A stretch of 64,000 nt of DNA from Chitinispirillales bacterium ANBcel5 (lineage in GTDB: Bacteria > Fibrobacterota > Chitinivibrionia > Chitinivibrionales > Chitinispirillaceae), in assembly GCA_029688955.1 (NCBI GenBank), contig JARUKZ010000010.1:62001-126000 (forward strand). The letters are read 5' to 3'. A program made the position numbers and the translations under genes. The notes under the pieces were generated by a model, which ran no database searches, was not told the origin of the DNA, and worked only from the letters and a program-made list of their open reading frames with translations. Positions 16,944-25,797 of this stretch are shown here, one piece after another (positions within the stretch are counted from its first letter, which is position 1; the number at the start of each line of letters is the position of its first letter).

Positions 16944-17876
16944 ATGGAAAAAGTTACCATAGGAAATGTAGAGTTGGTTCTTTCACATCCGGTTAAAACA
17001 GAAATGGAGTGGATCGGACAGGGCGAACCGATACGTCAGCTTGCAGCCTGCTGGATGGTGCTTGAGGAGTCTGATATAGCACTTACTCCCCGCATTATCG
17101 GTCTTCCCGGTATAGGGAAAACTACCCTTGCCATGGCTGCGGCGAGGCAGCGAAATCAGGATGTGTACGTAATGCAATGCACATCAGACACCCGACCTGA
17201 GGACCTGCTGGTAAGCCCGGTTCTGTCCCAGGATGGAAAAATATCCTACCATGCCAGCCCTCTTCTCAGTGCAGCTATAAAGGGAGGGGTGGCGATCCTT
17301 GATGAAGGCAACCGAATGTCTGAGAAGTCCTGGGCATCTCTTGCCGGGCTGTTTGATCACCGTCGCATGGTAGAGTCGATAGTAGCAGGTATCACTGTAA
17401 CTGCACATGCAGATTTCAGAGCTGCAGTTACCATGAATGAAGATTCCTCAACTTTTGAAATTCCCGACTATATCATGTCTCGTCTTCAACCCGGTATTCG
17501 CATTCCGTTTCCACAGCGCGAAGATGAGTTGCGCATCCTCTCCTACAGCCTTCCGTTTAGTTCTAAAGAGGTTTTGGATATCTGTGTTGATTATTTGCAA
17601 AGAGCTCATGAACTTGATCTTCCCTACTCGGTCCGTGATGGAATCAATGCTATGCGATATACACTTAAGTTACTTAATAGTGGTGAGCAACAAAAGGACA
17701 CCCAGAGTGTGTTTAATGAAGCACTGAAGCAAATTTTAGGAGATGAAGCTCTTGATCTTGAAAAACTTGCTTCCAGACGCAAAAATTCCGGTGAACACCT
17801 TCCATCAATGAATCTGGGGGATTTTTTCTTTCCCGATGATGAGGACCTGAATCCAGATAATGATGAGGAATACTGA
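16944..17876 (+). CDS. MoxR/CbbQ-type AAA+ ATPase
   Basis: 310 residues. Walker A GLPGIGKTT is near residue 55, Walker B AILDEGNRM near 113, sensor-1-like TMNED near 163, and a helical lid follows. MoxR proteins remodel or mature partner complexes, commonly with a VWA protein; here no VWA gene is present and the partner seems to be the next gene, whose GTG start directly abuts this stop codon. The acidic C-terminus (PDDEDLNPDNDEE) may be a binding tail. ATG 16944 follows GGAAGAG; an upstream TTG is possible. Confidence 0.85.
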   Translation: MEKVTIGNVELVLSHPVKTEMEWIGQGEPIRQLAACWMVLEESDIALTPRIIGLPGIGKTTLAMAAARQRNQDVYVMQCTSDTRPEDLLVSPVLSQDGKISYHASPLLSAAIKGGVAILDEGNRMSEKSWASLAGLFDHRRMVESIVAGITVTAHADFRAAVTMNEDSSTFEIPDYIMSRLQPGIRIPFPQREDELRILSYSLPFSSKEVLDICVDYLQRAHELDLPYSVRDGINAMRYTLKLLNSGEQQKDTQSVFNEALKQILGDEALDLEKLASRRKNSGEHLPSMNLGDFFFPDDEDLNPDNDEEY

Positions 17877-19709
17877 GTGAAACTTGCTTCTGAAATAACT
17901 TTAATACCTGTTTTGCACGGTAAAATCGCATTTGCTGCGCATGTTCGTAAACTCTGCAATTCCGAAAATTTTGATGCTATAGCTATCGATGTACCGCTTA
18001 CTTTTGAGCAGGATTTAGGAGAAGCGGTTGACAGACTACCTTTTATCAGTGCGCTGACAGCTAAAGACAATGAGGACCATCTCTTTTATGTACCCATCGA
18101 TCCCTGCGATTCGACTATTGAGGCTGTTCGCCAGGCAAGGCAAAAGAGAATACCCTTTCACTGTATAGGATTTCCAAAGCTCTCTATCCCCTCACCGATG
18201 CAGGGGCTTCCGGATGAGTACGCAATTAATTCTGTAGGATTTGATACCTTTAGCGCCTTGTGTCTTCATGCTGCAAAGTTACCGCAAAAAGGTTCTTATA
18301 ACGATGAAGCTGCACGGTTTATTGCACACAAACTTTTACAATTAAAACAGTCCCAAAAAAATGTTTTAGCTTTGGTGCATTTTCGAAGGTTTGCTGCGGT
18401 TGTTAAACATTTTGGCAAAGAGGAGACCTATAACGCTCTCTTTGCTCCAGCACCTACCTATTCTCTTTCCAAATTTCTTATTAATCCAGACCACCTGTAC
18501 TTTGCACTTGGAGAGCTTCCGTTTGTAACTGCAAAATTTGAAAAGGAAAGACAAAACATATTTTCTGAGCCTGTCGATATAATTGATTGCATAAAGGATC
18601 TTTTCAGAGAGACCAGGGATGATTATATGGACCACAGCATTGCAGCCGAAGAACTTTCACCTGTCAGGATACAGGCTGCTTTGAGCTATCTGAGAAATTT
18701 AACCGTTATGTCCCAACGATTCTTGCCATCACTTTTTGATATAATTGAAGCTGCAAAGGGGGTGGGTGGAAACGCTTACGCAGTACGAATACTTAAAAGT
18801 GCACGATATTACCCTTTTCTGCCCTTCGATTCCAATGAAAGAATTATGGATACAGGAATCAGCAATGTTGCGTTATCTTCTGAAGTGGGGCCGGGTGATA
18901 AAAAGGAAATTTTCGAATCAACCAATTTGTTCCGGGATATGCAGATGCACTGGAAAACTCTTTCCATCAAACCTGATCCGTCTTTAGAGAAGAGGAAAAA
19001 ATATAAGTACACCTGGAATCCGTTGGGTATGTGCTCACATCAGCCTGAGGATATACGTATAGAAAATTTCAATTCACACTTAAGGCACCGTTCACTGCAA
19101 ATTCTTTCAGAGAGCTACAGCAAATCAGAAAAATTTACATCTTCTGTAAAAGATGGGATAGATATACGTGAAACATTACGAAACTGGTACACAGGTGACA
19201 TCTATGTAAAAGAAATACCGCCGGTTAAAGGCAAAATTGATACTGTGGTGATTTTGTTTGATGAAAATAATGATCACCTGTATCCTCACCGCACTGTCTG
19301 GTATGCAGAACATGATCAGGAATCGACTCTTACTTTTTATGCTTCTGACCCCTTTGAAGACCTTATCGGTCCCGGTGTTGCCAGATGTACTTATGGTGGT
19401 TTATCTCTTCTTTTTCCACCAAGAACGATTCCCAGTGCATTTGAAGTTACAGGTGAATTGAACCTTACTGACTGTGCTTCTAAACTTGTTGCGGGGGCAC
19501 TGATGTTTAGCAGAGAGAAAGCTGTGGCAATTGTATCGGCCCAAAAGCCAGATATTAAAAAACGTATGCTGGCTTCCAGGTTTAAAAAGCATCTGGTATG
19601 GATACCCATGGCCTCTTTTTCAAGCGAAACATTACGCAAACTTCGCCGGTTTCATATACTGAATGGTAAAAACGTGAGAAGCTGGGCATCTCGTTTCATA
19701 GGGGATTAA
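17877..19709 (+). CDS. MoxR-associated protein, TraB/DUF5682-like N-terminus
   Basis: 610 residues beginning with GTG immediately after the ATPase stop. The first 110 residues (ITLIPVLHGKIAFAAHVRKL, FDAIAIDVPLTF, FYVPIDPCDSTIEAVRQAR) resemble the TraB-like start of DUF5682 proteins, which occur beside MoxR ATPases and VWA proteins in bacteria. The remaining 500 residues are unrecognised, soluble and mixed alpha/beta, with no signal peptide. The coupling to the ATPase argues that it is its client or cofactor. The function of the family is unknown; my family match is by eye. Confidence 0.6.
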   Translation: MKLASEITLIPVLHGKIAFAAHVRKLCNSENFDAIAIDVPLTFEQDLGEAVDRLPFISALTAKDNEDHLFYVPIDPCDSTIEAVRQARQKRIPFHCIGFPKLSIPSPMQGLPDEYAINSVGFDTFSALCLHAAKLPQKGSYNDEAARFIAHKLLQLKQSQKNVLALVHFRRFAAVVKHFGKEETYNALFAPAPTYSLSKFLINPDHLYFALGELPFVTAKFEKERQNIFSEPVDIIDCIKDLFRETRDDYMDHSIAAEELSPVRIQAALSYLRNLTVMSQRFLPSLFDIIEAAKGVGGNAYAVRILKSARYYPFLPFDSNERIMDTGISNVALSSEVGPGDKKEIFESTNLFRDMQMHWKTLSIKPDPSLEKRKKYKYTWNPLGMCSHQPEDIRIENFNSHLRHRSLQILSESYSKSEKFTSSVKDGIDIRETLRNWYTGDIYVKEIPPVKGKIDTVVILFDENNDHLYPHRTVWYAEHDQESTLTFYASDPFEDLIGPGVARCTYGGLSLLFPPRTIPSAFEVTGELNLTDCASKLVAGALMFSREKAVAIVSAQKPDIKKRMLASRFKKHLVWIPMASFSSETLRKLRRFHILNGKNVRSWASRFIGD

Positions 19710-19712
19710 CGT

Positions 19713-20594
19713 ATGATGAGTAAAAAAGTACGTTTCATTCTATTTGTGGTTACAGTGCAGGCTTCAATACTTTTTGCACTGGAGCCGGAGTTTTTTGATT
19801 CTCTTGAGGTACGTCTCAGAAATGATTACCGAATTTGTACCGGAAACAGATCTAACCCTTCAACACACTACCTTATAAGGTGGAAAAGGGAGATTGATGA
19901 GCTGTTATCATCAACTGATTCCGATTCTCTGCAAAAAGCCTACCTGCGTATGACCAATCGAGATCCGCATGATGTCAGGCCTTGTGAAATTGCCGTCTGG
20001 TATAAAGAACAGCTCACTCAGGAGCAGCAGCTTCAAGTGTCGTTAGAAGAGATTGTTAGAAGTAAGGAACTTGCTGAAGCTGATTCTGTGTCTGTAACCC
20101 ATGAGTTATCTTCCCTGCAAAACCGACCTGCTGATTTTTTTGCAATGCCCGCAGGTATTACACCCCAGAGCTTTAAATGGCTTTTTAAAAGAAATACAGA
20201 CAGAGAGCTTACAGAGAACAACTCCAGTTATGTTGCAGATTCGATCTATATACAAAACAGGCCATTTACTGCCACATTCTACTTTGATGAGCACGACAGG
20301 TATTTCAAATATGAGTTGGTTTCACCATTAGCCCCTGCGGATTCACTTGATCTCAGAGTAAGGCAAGATGCAGCAATTCTTGAAAACCACTTTAAAGGAA
20401 AGTTGGAACTTTCTCCTGAAGTTTTCCGTGTCGGTTTTTTTGATATAAAGGAGGGAAAAGGCGCCACATACAGAAGCTGGCAGAATGAGGCTTTTTCGAT
20501 CACTATACAGCTTTCAACAGCAAACAATCTTTATTATACCAAAGCAGTTGTTCAGTACTCCTTGAATATGTTAAACCTTAAAGAGTCGCAATGA
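19713..20594 (+). CDS. Exported protein of unknown function
   Basis: 293 residues. A signal peptide (MSKKVRFILFVVTVQASILFALE) should send it across the inner membrane. The rest is mixed, with an AWYKEQLTQEQQLQVSLEEI helix and beta-rich C-terminal half (TATFYFDEHDRYFKYEL). I recognise no family. It starts three bases after the MoxR-partner gene, so the ATPase, its partner and this periplasmic protein probably form one transcript. Confidence 0.7.
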   Translation: MMSKKVRFILFVVTVQASILFALEPEFFDSLEVRLRNDYRICTGNRSNPSTHYLIRWKREIDELLSSTDSDSLQKAYLRMTNRDPHDVRPCEIAVWYKEQLTQEQQLQVSLEEIVRSKELAEADSVSVTHELSSLQNRPADFFAMPAGITPQSFKWLFKRNTDRELTENNSSYVADSIYIQNRPFTATFYFDEHDRYFKYELVSPLAPADSLDLRVRQDAAILENHFKGKLELSPEVFRVGFFDIKEGKGATYRSWQNEAFSITIQLSTANNLYYTKAVVQYSLNMLNLKESQ

Positions 20595-20664
20595 ACATTT
20601 CATTTCCTTTTTTAGCCCATAGATCACCTTTGAACCGCAACTCTTTTCATAATGGTTTACGTGC

Positions 20665-21054
20665 ATGAAAACACCTGAAATGAAAATCGGCCTGTTTCGG
20701 ACAGGTGACCTTATAATCCTTCTTCTATTGCTTGCAGGGATGGTAATCGTTTGGCCGCTCATTAGATCTTCTCATCCAGGTGAAGTAGTTATTTTCAGGG
20801 ACAATCAACCTATAGCAACATATCCCCTTCGAAGTGAAAATGTCATCAGTATAAGGGGCGAACTTGGGCAGGTAGGGATAATGATTTCTGATGGGAAAGT
20901 GCAGATACATTCTGTAACCTGTCCTCACCAGATATGCAAACGCTCCGGAGCGATTCAGCGCTCATTTCAGCAGCTTGTCTGTGTTCCCAATCGAATACTT
21001 GTAGAGATACGTACATCGGAAGACAGTGGTGGTATAGATGCAATCACCTATTAA
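20665..21054 (+). CDS. NusG domain II (DUF1312) membrane-anchored protein
   Basis: 129 residues. A transmembrane helix (LIILLLLLAGMVIVWPLI) near residues 17-34 is followed by an external NusG-II beta domain with the family's cysteines in SVTCPHQICKRSG and the LVCVPNRILVEI end. Such proteins are common beside Gx-transporter, FMN-transfer or electron-transfer genes, though their biochemical role is unclear. It overlaps the next gene by 17 bases, a strong sign of co-expression. Confidence 0.82.
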   Translation: MKTPEMKIGLFRTGDLIILLLLLAGMVIVWPLIRSSHPGEVVIFRDNQPIATYPLRSENVISIRGELGQVGIMISDGKVQIHSVTCPHQICKRSGAIQRSFQQLVCVPNRILVEIRTSEDSGGIDAITY

Positions 21055-22183
21055 ACAGAGTCGCGATTCAGATGTAGCAATAAAAGCTACCTGGCTTCTG
21101 CTTGCAGTAGCAATAAATGCACTGGAACTTGCCTTCCCCAGACTTCCTTTTCTTCCCTGGCTTAAGCCCGGCCTGGCAAACACAATCACTATCATCTGGA
21201 TCGTCAAATACGGGCTGACAGATGCTTTGCTTTTTACTACACTCAGGGTGTGGATTTCAGGGTTTTATTTTGGATTTTCTCTTATCACAATGTCACTTGG
21301 ATTCGGTGGAGGAATTCTATCCACTCTGGCCATGGGTTTAACCTGGAGTCTGTTAGGTAAACATCGTATGATAGGGACAATAGGTCTTGGGATGATTGGA
21401 GCCCTGTTTCATAACATTGGTCAAATAGTAGTGGTATACCTGTTGATGGCCCGAAATTTCAGAATTTTTTACCAGATGCCCTTTATGCTTGGCGCTGCAC
21501 TTATTCTGGGTGGAGCAGTTGGAGCACTTGCACTACCCCTCATGAGACTTCTTGAAAAAAGTAGCGTCAGTGATATTCAGTCTAAACAGGAAACGAACAA
21601 AATACCCCCCGGTTTAAGAGATAAAGTTGCTGTAGCATTCACACTGATTCTAAGTTTTACTCTCGTCTTTATATCTGATATAATTTTGCTTGCAGCAGCA
21701 GCTATTTGTTTTTCTCTGATTTCAATAATCCTTCAGAAACGGGGCATCCGGAGTGTATTATTTCCATTAAAATTATATTGGATATTTCTCTTTTCAGGTT
21801 TTGTTCATCTTTTCTTTTCCTATGGAACTAAAGTTGAGTTGTTACCATTTGTTACCGAAGAGGGGATACAGCAGGCTATATTGCAATGGATAAGACTATG
21901 GACTTGGCTTCATGCAACAACTATTTTCAGACGTTTCAAATTCCATGACATCTTCTTTGATTTGCTGGGCAAAGTGTTTCCGTTAAAAAGCTCAACTTTA
22001 GATGCTGGGCTGATTGCACTTGATTTTTTTCCCGAAACACTTCAGCATTCTGGCAAACAAAGGGGGGCAAATGTTATCAGGCGGCTGCTAAAGGCCCCGG
22101 TACAAACACTCTTCAATTATGTTGAGGGCATGAATCAACGTATTGGCACCATTATCACCCAAAATAGTGAGCTTAAAACATAA
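21038..22183 (+). CDS. Gx-transporter family protein fused to an EcfT/CbiQ-like membrane domain
   Basis: 381 residues. The first 180 are a multi-helix membrane domain like the Gx transporter/HepS family (COG4769), a relative of ECF-type substrate-binding components (LPWLKPGLANTITIIW, GFSLITMSLGFGGG). The rest, after a polar linker near 190, resembles EcfT/CbiQ energy-coupling proteins (four helices, then a cytoplasmic FRRFKFHDIFFDLL). Both parts normally are separate chains. No ATPase gene adjoins, so energy supply would need an unlinked one. Coupled by a 17-base overlap to the NusG-II gene. Substrate unknown; lipid or isoprenoid precursors are suggested only by family naming. Confidence 0.72.
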   Translation: MQSPIKQSRDSDVAIKATWLLLAVAINALELAFPRLPFLPWLKPGLANTITIIWIVKYGLTDALLFTTLRVWISGFYFGFSLITMSLGFGGGILSTLAMGLTWSLLGKHRMIGTIGLGMIGALFHNIGQIVVVYLLMARNFRIFYQMPFMLGAALILGGAVGALALPLMRLLEKSSVSDIQSKQETNKIPPGLRDKVAVAFTLILSFTLVFISDIILLAAAAICFSLISIILQKRGIRSVLFPLKLYWIFLFSGFVHLFFSYGTKVELLPFVTEEGIQQAILQWIRLWTWLHATTIFRRFKFHDIFFDLLGKVFPLKSSTLDAGLIALDFFPETLQHSGKQRGANVIRRLLKAPVQTLFNYVEGMNQRIGTIITQNSELKT

Positions 22184-22224
22184 AGAAACAGAGCATAATA
22201 ATTATTATTTATAAATGAGGGACT

Positions 22225-22377
22225 ATGAACAACATTCATGAAAAAGACTGGGCATCAGAGAACTGGGGAGGACACAGTGGGATGGCTAGTCAATCAGAAT
22301 ACAGCATAGTAGATGACAGTGCAGAAGAACGAGCTAAAACAAAACTGAAAAGTGAAAAAGATCGGTCTAAAGAGTAA
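22225..22377 (+). CDS. Small hydrophilic protein, 50 residues
   Basis: Short frame with a good ribosome-binding site (GAGGG, four bases before ATG). The product is soluble and highly charged, with aromatic residues in the first third (KDWASENWGGHSG) and a Lys/Glu-rich helical C-terminus. No family recognised. The coding look (codon use, RBS, position after a gene) makes it more likely real than not. Confidence 0.55.
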   Translation: MNNIHEKDWASENWGGHSGMASQSEYSIVDDSAEERAKTKLKSEKDRSKE

Positions 22378-22409
22378 ATAACATACTACTTTTCATTTAA
22401 GGATAACTT

Positions 22410-22789
22410 TTATAACTTATTTACAATTCTTTTTATACCGTCTTTCATTAGTGGCGCACCAAAGTTCAGTAAAAGTCCAAGACGGTAATCGAGAAGCTTA
22501 ATGTAGGTTAACAGCTTTTTACTATATACTGGGTGGAGATTTTCGACTGATTTCAATTCAATGACTATCTGATTTTCAATGATTAAATCGGCTCTAAACC
22601 CTTCTTCAAAAAACATATCTTCAAAAACAACAGGCACTGGCTTCTGGCGTTGAACACCAAGGCCCAGGCTTTTAAGCTGTTTTGCAAAATCGTTTCATAA
22701 ACAGATTCAAGTAGCCCTGGCCCAAGTTTAGAGTGTATGTGATAGGCAGTGTCGATTATCAAGCCAGATATTTCATTTATCTCCTTCAT
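22410..22789 (-). pseudogene. GxxExxY family protein, frameshifted
   Basis: The N-terminal part (NEISGLIIDTAYHIHSKLGPG, then LLESVYET) has the family's GxxExxY motif. The C-terminal part (GFRADLIIENQIVIELKSVE, LLTYIKLLDYRLGLLLNF, GIKRIVN) is in another frame. Translating both frames shows the intact order would need one extra base near 22687, beside a run of four A on the plus strand. The whole family-length protein is present, so this is a recent single-base loss, or a sequencing error at a homopolymer. The family has a PD-(D/E)XK-like fold; the role is unknown. Confidence 0.8.
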
Positions 22790-22825
22790 TCATACTTCCC
22801 TCTCTTATATATGCCTCAAGTATTC

Positions 22826-22975
22826 TTTCCCTCTCTCCCTCTTCATCCTACTCTTCTCTGCGCCTCCCCGACTCTGCGCGATCCCTCTCTCTCCATCCTT
22901 CTCTTCTCTGCGCCTCCCCGACTCTGCGCGAACCCTCTCTCTCCCTCTTCATCCTAATCTTCTCTGCGCCTCCCA
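22826..22975. repeat. Pyrimidine-rich tandem repeat with CTCTGCGCCTCCCC core
   Basis: Two full copies of a core (TTCTCTGCGCCTCCCCGA followed by CTCTGCGCGA) lie at 22854 and 22904, a 50-base period; a truncated third starts at 22960. Spacers are CCCTCTCTCCCTCTTCATCC-like. It lies between the GxxExxY gene and the outer-membrane gene and makes spurious open frames. Confidence 0.8.
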
Positions 22976-22977
22976 AC

Positions 22978-24009
22978 CTAAAAATCCAAAGACGCCGTTA
23001 ACCCCCAGTTCTCACTCCCCCTGTAGAAATCTAATTGAAGCTGGTTAACTATCATCCCTGCCCCGCCAAAAAAGAGATTTCCTTTTCTTAGAGCAGAGAA
23101 AACTTCAGGCACACTATCCGGTGCTCTTGAAAACCCAAATCTCAGATAATAATTGGATAAAACCCGGGCTTGGACTCCTGAGCGAAAGACAGTTGTTCTT
23201 TTTATTTTACGATCGAACAATCCAAACACCTCAATGTCCATAGGAATAGAGATCTCGACTCCCTGACCCAGAGAAAAATGATAAGCGATTCCAACCACCA
23301 TTGTACGATACCTTGATGCGGTCCAACCTCTGTTCCTTTCACTTTTATTTAAATCCTGCAGCGTGTCAGCCAGCTCTTCATCGGCATACGCTTCTTTTGT
23401 TCTGCTCCATCTGTACCCTACCAAGTTTTTGAGTACAAAAGAAAAATCCAAATTATCCATTACGTTTGTTTGGAAGAATCCAAGATCAAACAAAAGCCTT
23501 CTCTCCCTCATATCTTTAATGATGTTTGCAGAGGCTGAATCTTTAAGTTCATGGCTGAACGACATATTTTGATAATGAATGTTGAGTCCATAATCCACAG
23601 GGCCCTGACTGTCGACCTGTTCACTAAGTCGCCCAGAGATATTTCCGGTGAATTCATAAAGGTTACCGGAGGTTCCTCTTTGAATAGAGTAAAAGAATCC
23701 CAAGGCTCCTTCGTGGTTGGCATAGCTAACTCCTCCTGGTAGCAATAAGTCGTTATAAAGAGAATCATAGCCATACCCTACTGCCAGAGCTCCCCGTTCA
23801 GGAACGTGGCTTCTGTAACTAAAAACCAGTGCGGGATTAATTGTACCCTGCATTATTCCCATGGAGAGTGCACTTCCGGCTCCACCCAGAGAGGTGGAAA
23901 CTACGCTGTTGGCTGAAAGTTGAGGGGTTAAAAACATATCTACGTCAGACCCCTTAGCTACTACTGCGATCAACAAAATTAAACTACATAAAGAAAGGCG
24001 ATATCTCAT
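22978..24009 (-). CDS. Outer-membrane beta-barrel protein, PorV/UPF0164-like
   Basis: 343 residues from ATG 24009, chosen for GGGGAG five bases upstream. A signal peptide (MRYRLSLCSLILLIAVVAKGS) precedes a sequence rich in alternating hydrophobic strands ending in aromatic residues and a final phenylalanine (GLTASLDF), typical of barrels. The early STSLGGAGSALSMGIMQGTINPAL resembles the start of PorV/FadL-like proteins. No function can be read. It may serve the C25 peptidase system or be a general surface protein. Confidence 0.65.
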   Translation of the reverse strand: MRYRLSLCSLILLIAVVAKGSDVDMFLTPQLSANSVVSTSLGGAGSALSMGIMQGTINPALVFSYRSHVPERGALAVGYGYDSLYNDLLLPGGVSYANHEGALGFFYSIQRGTSGNLYEFTGNISGRLSEQVDSQGPVDYGLNIHYQNMSFSHELKDSASANIIKDMRERRLLFDLGFFQTNVMDNLDFSFVLKNLVGYRWSRTKEAYADEELADTLQDLNKSERNRGWTASRYRTMVVGIAYHFSLGQGVEISIPMDIEVFGLFDRKIKRTTVFRSGVQARVLSNYYLRFGFSRAPDSVPEVFSALRKGNLFFGGAGMIVNQLQLDFYRGSENWGLTASLDF

Positions 24010-24281
24010 TTTTCTCCCCGAAGTCATACATTTAATGCCCGATACAGTTTTAAAATAGATCATGTCATACCGATTTTTCTTCCATCGGGGATTTGTTCAC
24101 TTAAACTGGGGGCTTCGGTCAAATCAATAAATATTACCCGACATTAAACGAAATAATATATAATAATCTTCACTCTAACAGACATTTTTGCCGGGATAAA
24201 TATTTTCACTTGCTCTTAATGAGGGCTTTAGCTATTTTGCAATTTAATTTTTTTATCCCAGAATTCCTTCGGAGAGGATAT

Positions 24282-24494
24282 ATGAAAGAGAAGATACATC
24301 CAAAATACGAAAAAGCTACCTTTACCTGCTCATGTGGAAATGTAATCGAGACCAGGTCCACAGCAAAGAGCACACATTTGGACATTTGCAATGAGTGCCA
24401 TCCATTCTATACTGGCAAGCAGAAGCTTATTGATACTGCAGGTAGAGTTGAGAGATTCCGCAAACGTTACCAAAAAAACAACAAAAAATCTTAG
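24282..24494 (+). CDS. rpmE: 50S ribosomal protein L31
   Basis: 70 residues, zinc-binding (C+) form with the cysteine pairs CSCGN and CNEC and the ending [12 protein letters not shown] 24282 follows GGAGAGG; longer frames lack a site. A terminator follows. prfA and prmC come next, as in many genomes. Confidence 0.95.
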   Translation: MKEKIHPKYEKATFTCSCGNVIETRSTAKSTHLDICNECHPFYTGKQKLIDTAGRVERFRKRYQKNNKKS

Positions 24495-24513
24495 CTTCCC
24501 AAAAGATCTCTTC

Positions 24514-24549
24514 AGGACGGAAAAGTGTCATACCTTTTCTGTCCTTTTT
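24514..24549 (+). terminator. Rho-independent terminator after rpmE
   Basis: AGGACGGAAAAG pairs with CTTTTCTGTCCT across an eight-base loop with one mismatch, followed by five T. Confidence 0.85.
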
Positions 24550-24699
24550 GTATTCAGGCTGATCTGTTCAGCTTTTTTTCGCATAAATAGTTATGAAGTT
24601 TGATATCTGTTTATTTTTTGGCAGATTATTTTTTAGTCCGCTAACGTTAGATGCACCAAAGCTGCTTACTTAGCTTTGCCGGCACTTGAAAGCGATCCT

Positions 24700-25773
24700 A
24701 TGATAAAAGAGAAAGTTAAAAACGTACTGATACACCATAGTGAGCTTGAAGCCCGACTTGCCTCACCTGAGGTAACTTCAGACCCCTCCAAAATGGAGAA
24801 GCTTGGAAGAGAGTACAATTCTCTGAACAAAAATTTGCCTGTGTATAAAAAGTATCTTGAGATGGTGGAAAATATAGAATCGGCTCAGGAGCTTATTGAG
24901 TCAGAATCAGATCCAGAGCTACTTGAACTTGCCCGTGAAGAGCTTTACGAGTATCAGCATCAACTCCCTGAGATCGAGCAAGAGGTGAAAATTCTTCTGG
25001 TTCCAAGGGATCCAAAGGATCTCAAAAACGCGGTGGTGGAGATCAGAGCAGGCACAGGTGGTACTGAGGCCGGGATATTTGCCGCCGACCTTTACCGTAT
25101 GTACACCCACTACGTGGAAAAAAGGGGTTGGAGTATAGAGGTACTGGGCTCAAGTTTTGGAGACCTTGGTGCGGTAAAAGAGGTCATTATGATGATTAAG
25201 GGGGAAAACGCGTATGGAACCCTTAAATATGAATCGGGAGTTCACAGAGTTCAGCGGGTTCCTCAGACAGAGACGCAGGGCAGGGTTCATACTTCAGCAG
25301 CATCGGTTGCGGTATTTCCTGAAGCAGATGACTTTGAGGTGGATATCGATCCTAATGAGCTGCGTATCGACCTTTTCTGCTCAAGTGGTCCAGGCGGCCA
25401 ATCGGTTAATACCACCTATTCTGCAGTACGGATAGTTCACTTACCTACCGGTCTGACCGTTTCCTGTCAGGATGAAAAATCTCAGCACAAAAACAAAGCA
25501 AAAGCTATGAAAGTGCTTCAAACCAGGCTCTACGAGCAGAAATTAGCCGAAGTGGAAGCAAAAGAATCGGCGGAGAGAAAGAGTATGGTTAGCACCGGTG
25601 ACCGAAGTGCCAAAATCCGCACCTACAACTTTCCTCAGAATCGCCTTACCGATCACCGGATGAATCTAACCCTTTACAGCCTGGATTCTATAATAAACGG
25701 AGAGTTAGATGAGCTCATAAACTCTCTTTCTATTGCTGATCTCAATGAGCAGGTAAAAAAGGCTGGCATGTAA
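24700..25773 (+). CDS. prfA: Peptide chain release factor 1
   Basis: 357 residues. Recognises UAA and UAG. The stop-codon tripeptide region reads RVPQTETQGRVHTS (P-x-T, the RF1 type, not the SPF of RF2). The catalytic GGQ lies in SSGPGGQSVNTT near residue 230. ATG 24700 fits the family N-terminus, though its ribosome-binding site is weak; an upstream TTG (24676) is an alternative. prmC, the enzyme that methylates this GGQ glutamine, follows by 24 bases. Confidence 0.95.
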   Translation: MIKEKVKNVLIHHSELEARLASPEVTSDPSKMEKLGREYNSLNKNLPVYKKYLEMVENIESAQELIESESDPELLELAREELYEYQHQLPEIEQEVKILLVPRDPKDLKNAVVEIRAGTGGTEAGIFAADLYRMYTHYVEKRGWSIEVLGSSFGDLGAVKEVIMMIKGENAYGTLKYESGVHRVQRVPQTETQGRVHTSAASVAVFPEADDFEVDIDPNELRIDLFCSSGPGGQSVNTTYSAVRIVHLPTGLTVSCQDEKSQHKNKAKAMKVLQTRLYEQKLAEVEAKESAERKSMVSTGDRSAKIRTYNFPQNRLTDHRMNLTLYSLDSIINGELDELINSLSIADLNEQVKKAGM

Positions 25774-25797
25774 TTTCTCGTTTCTGGAGTAGTTTTT

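Noticed and set aside
22733-23048. Ser/Pro/Leu-rich frames in the CTCTGCG repeat
   Set aside because: They are translations of the pyrimidine-rich repeat, with no site or family match.
24700-25773. Release factor 2 instead of release factor 1
   Set aside because: The recognition motif is P-x-T (PQT) and no SPF motif or programmed frameshift is seen.
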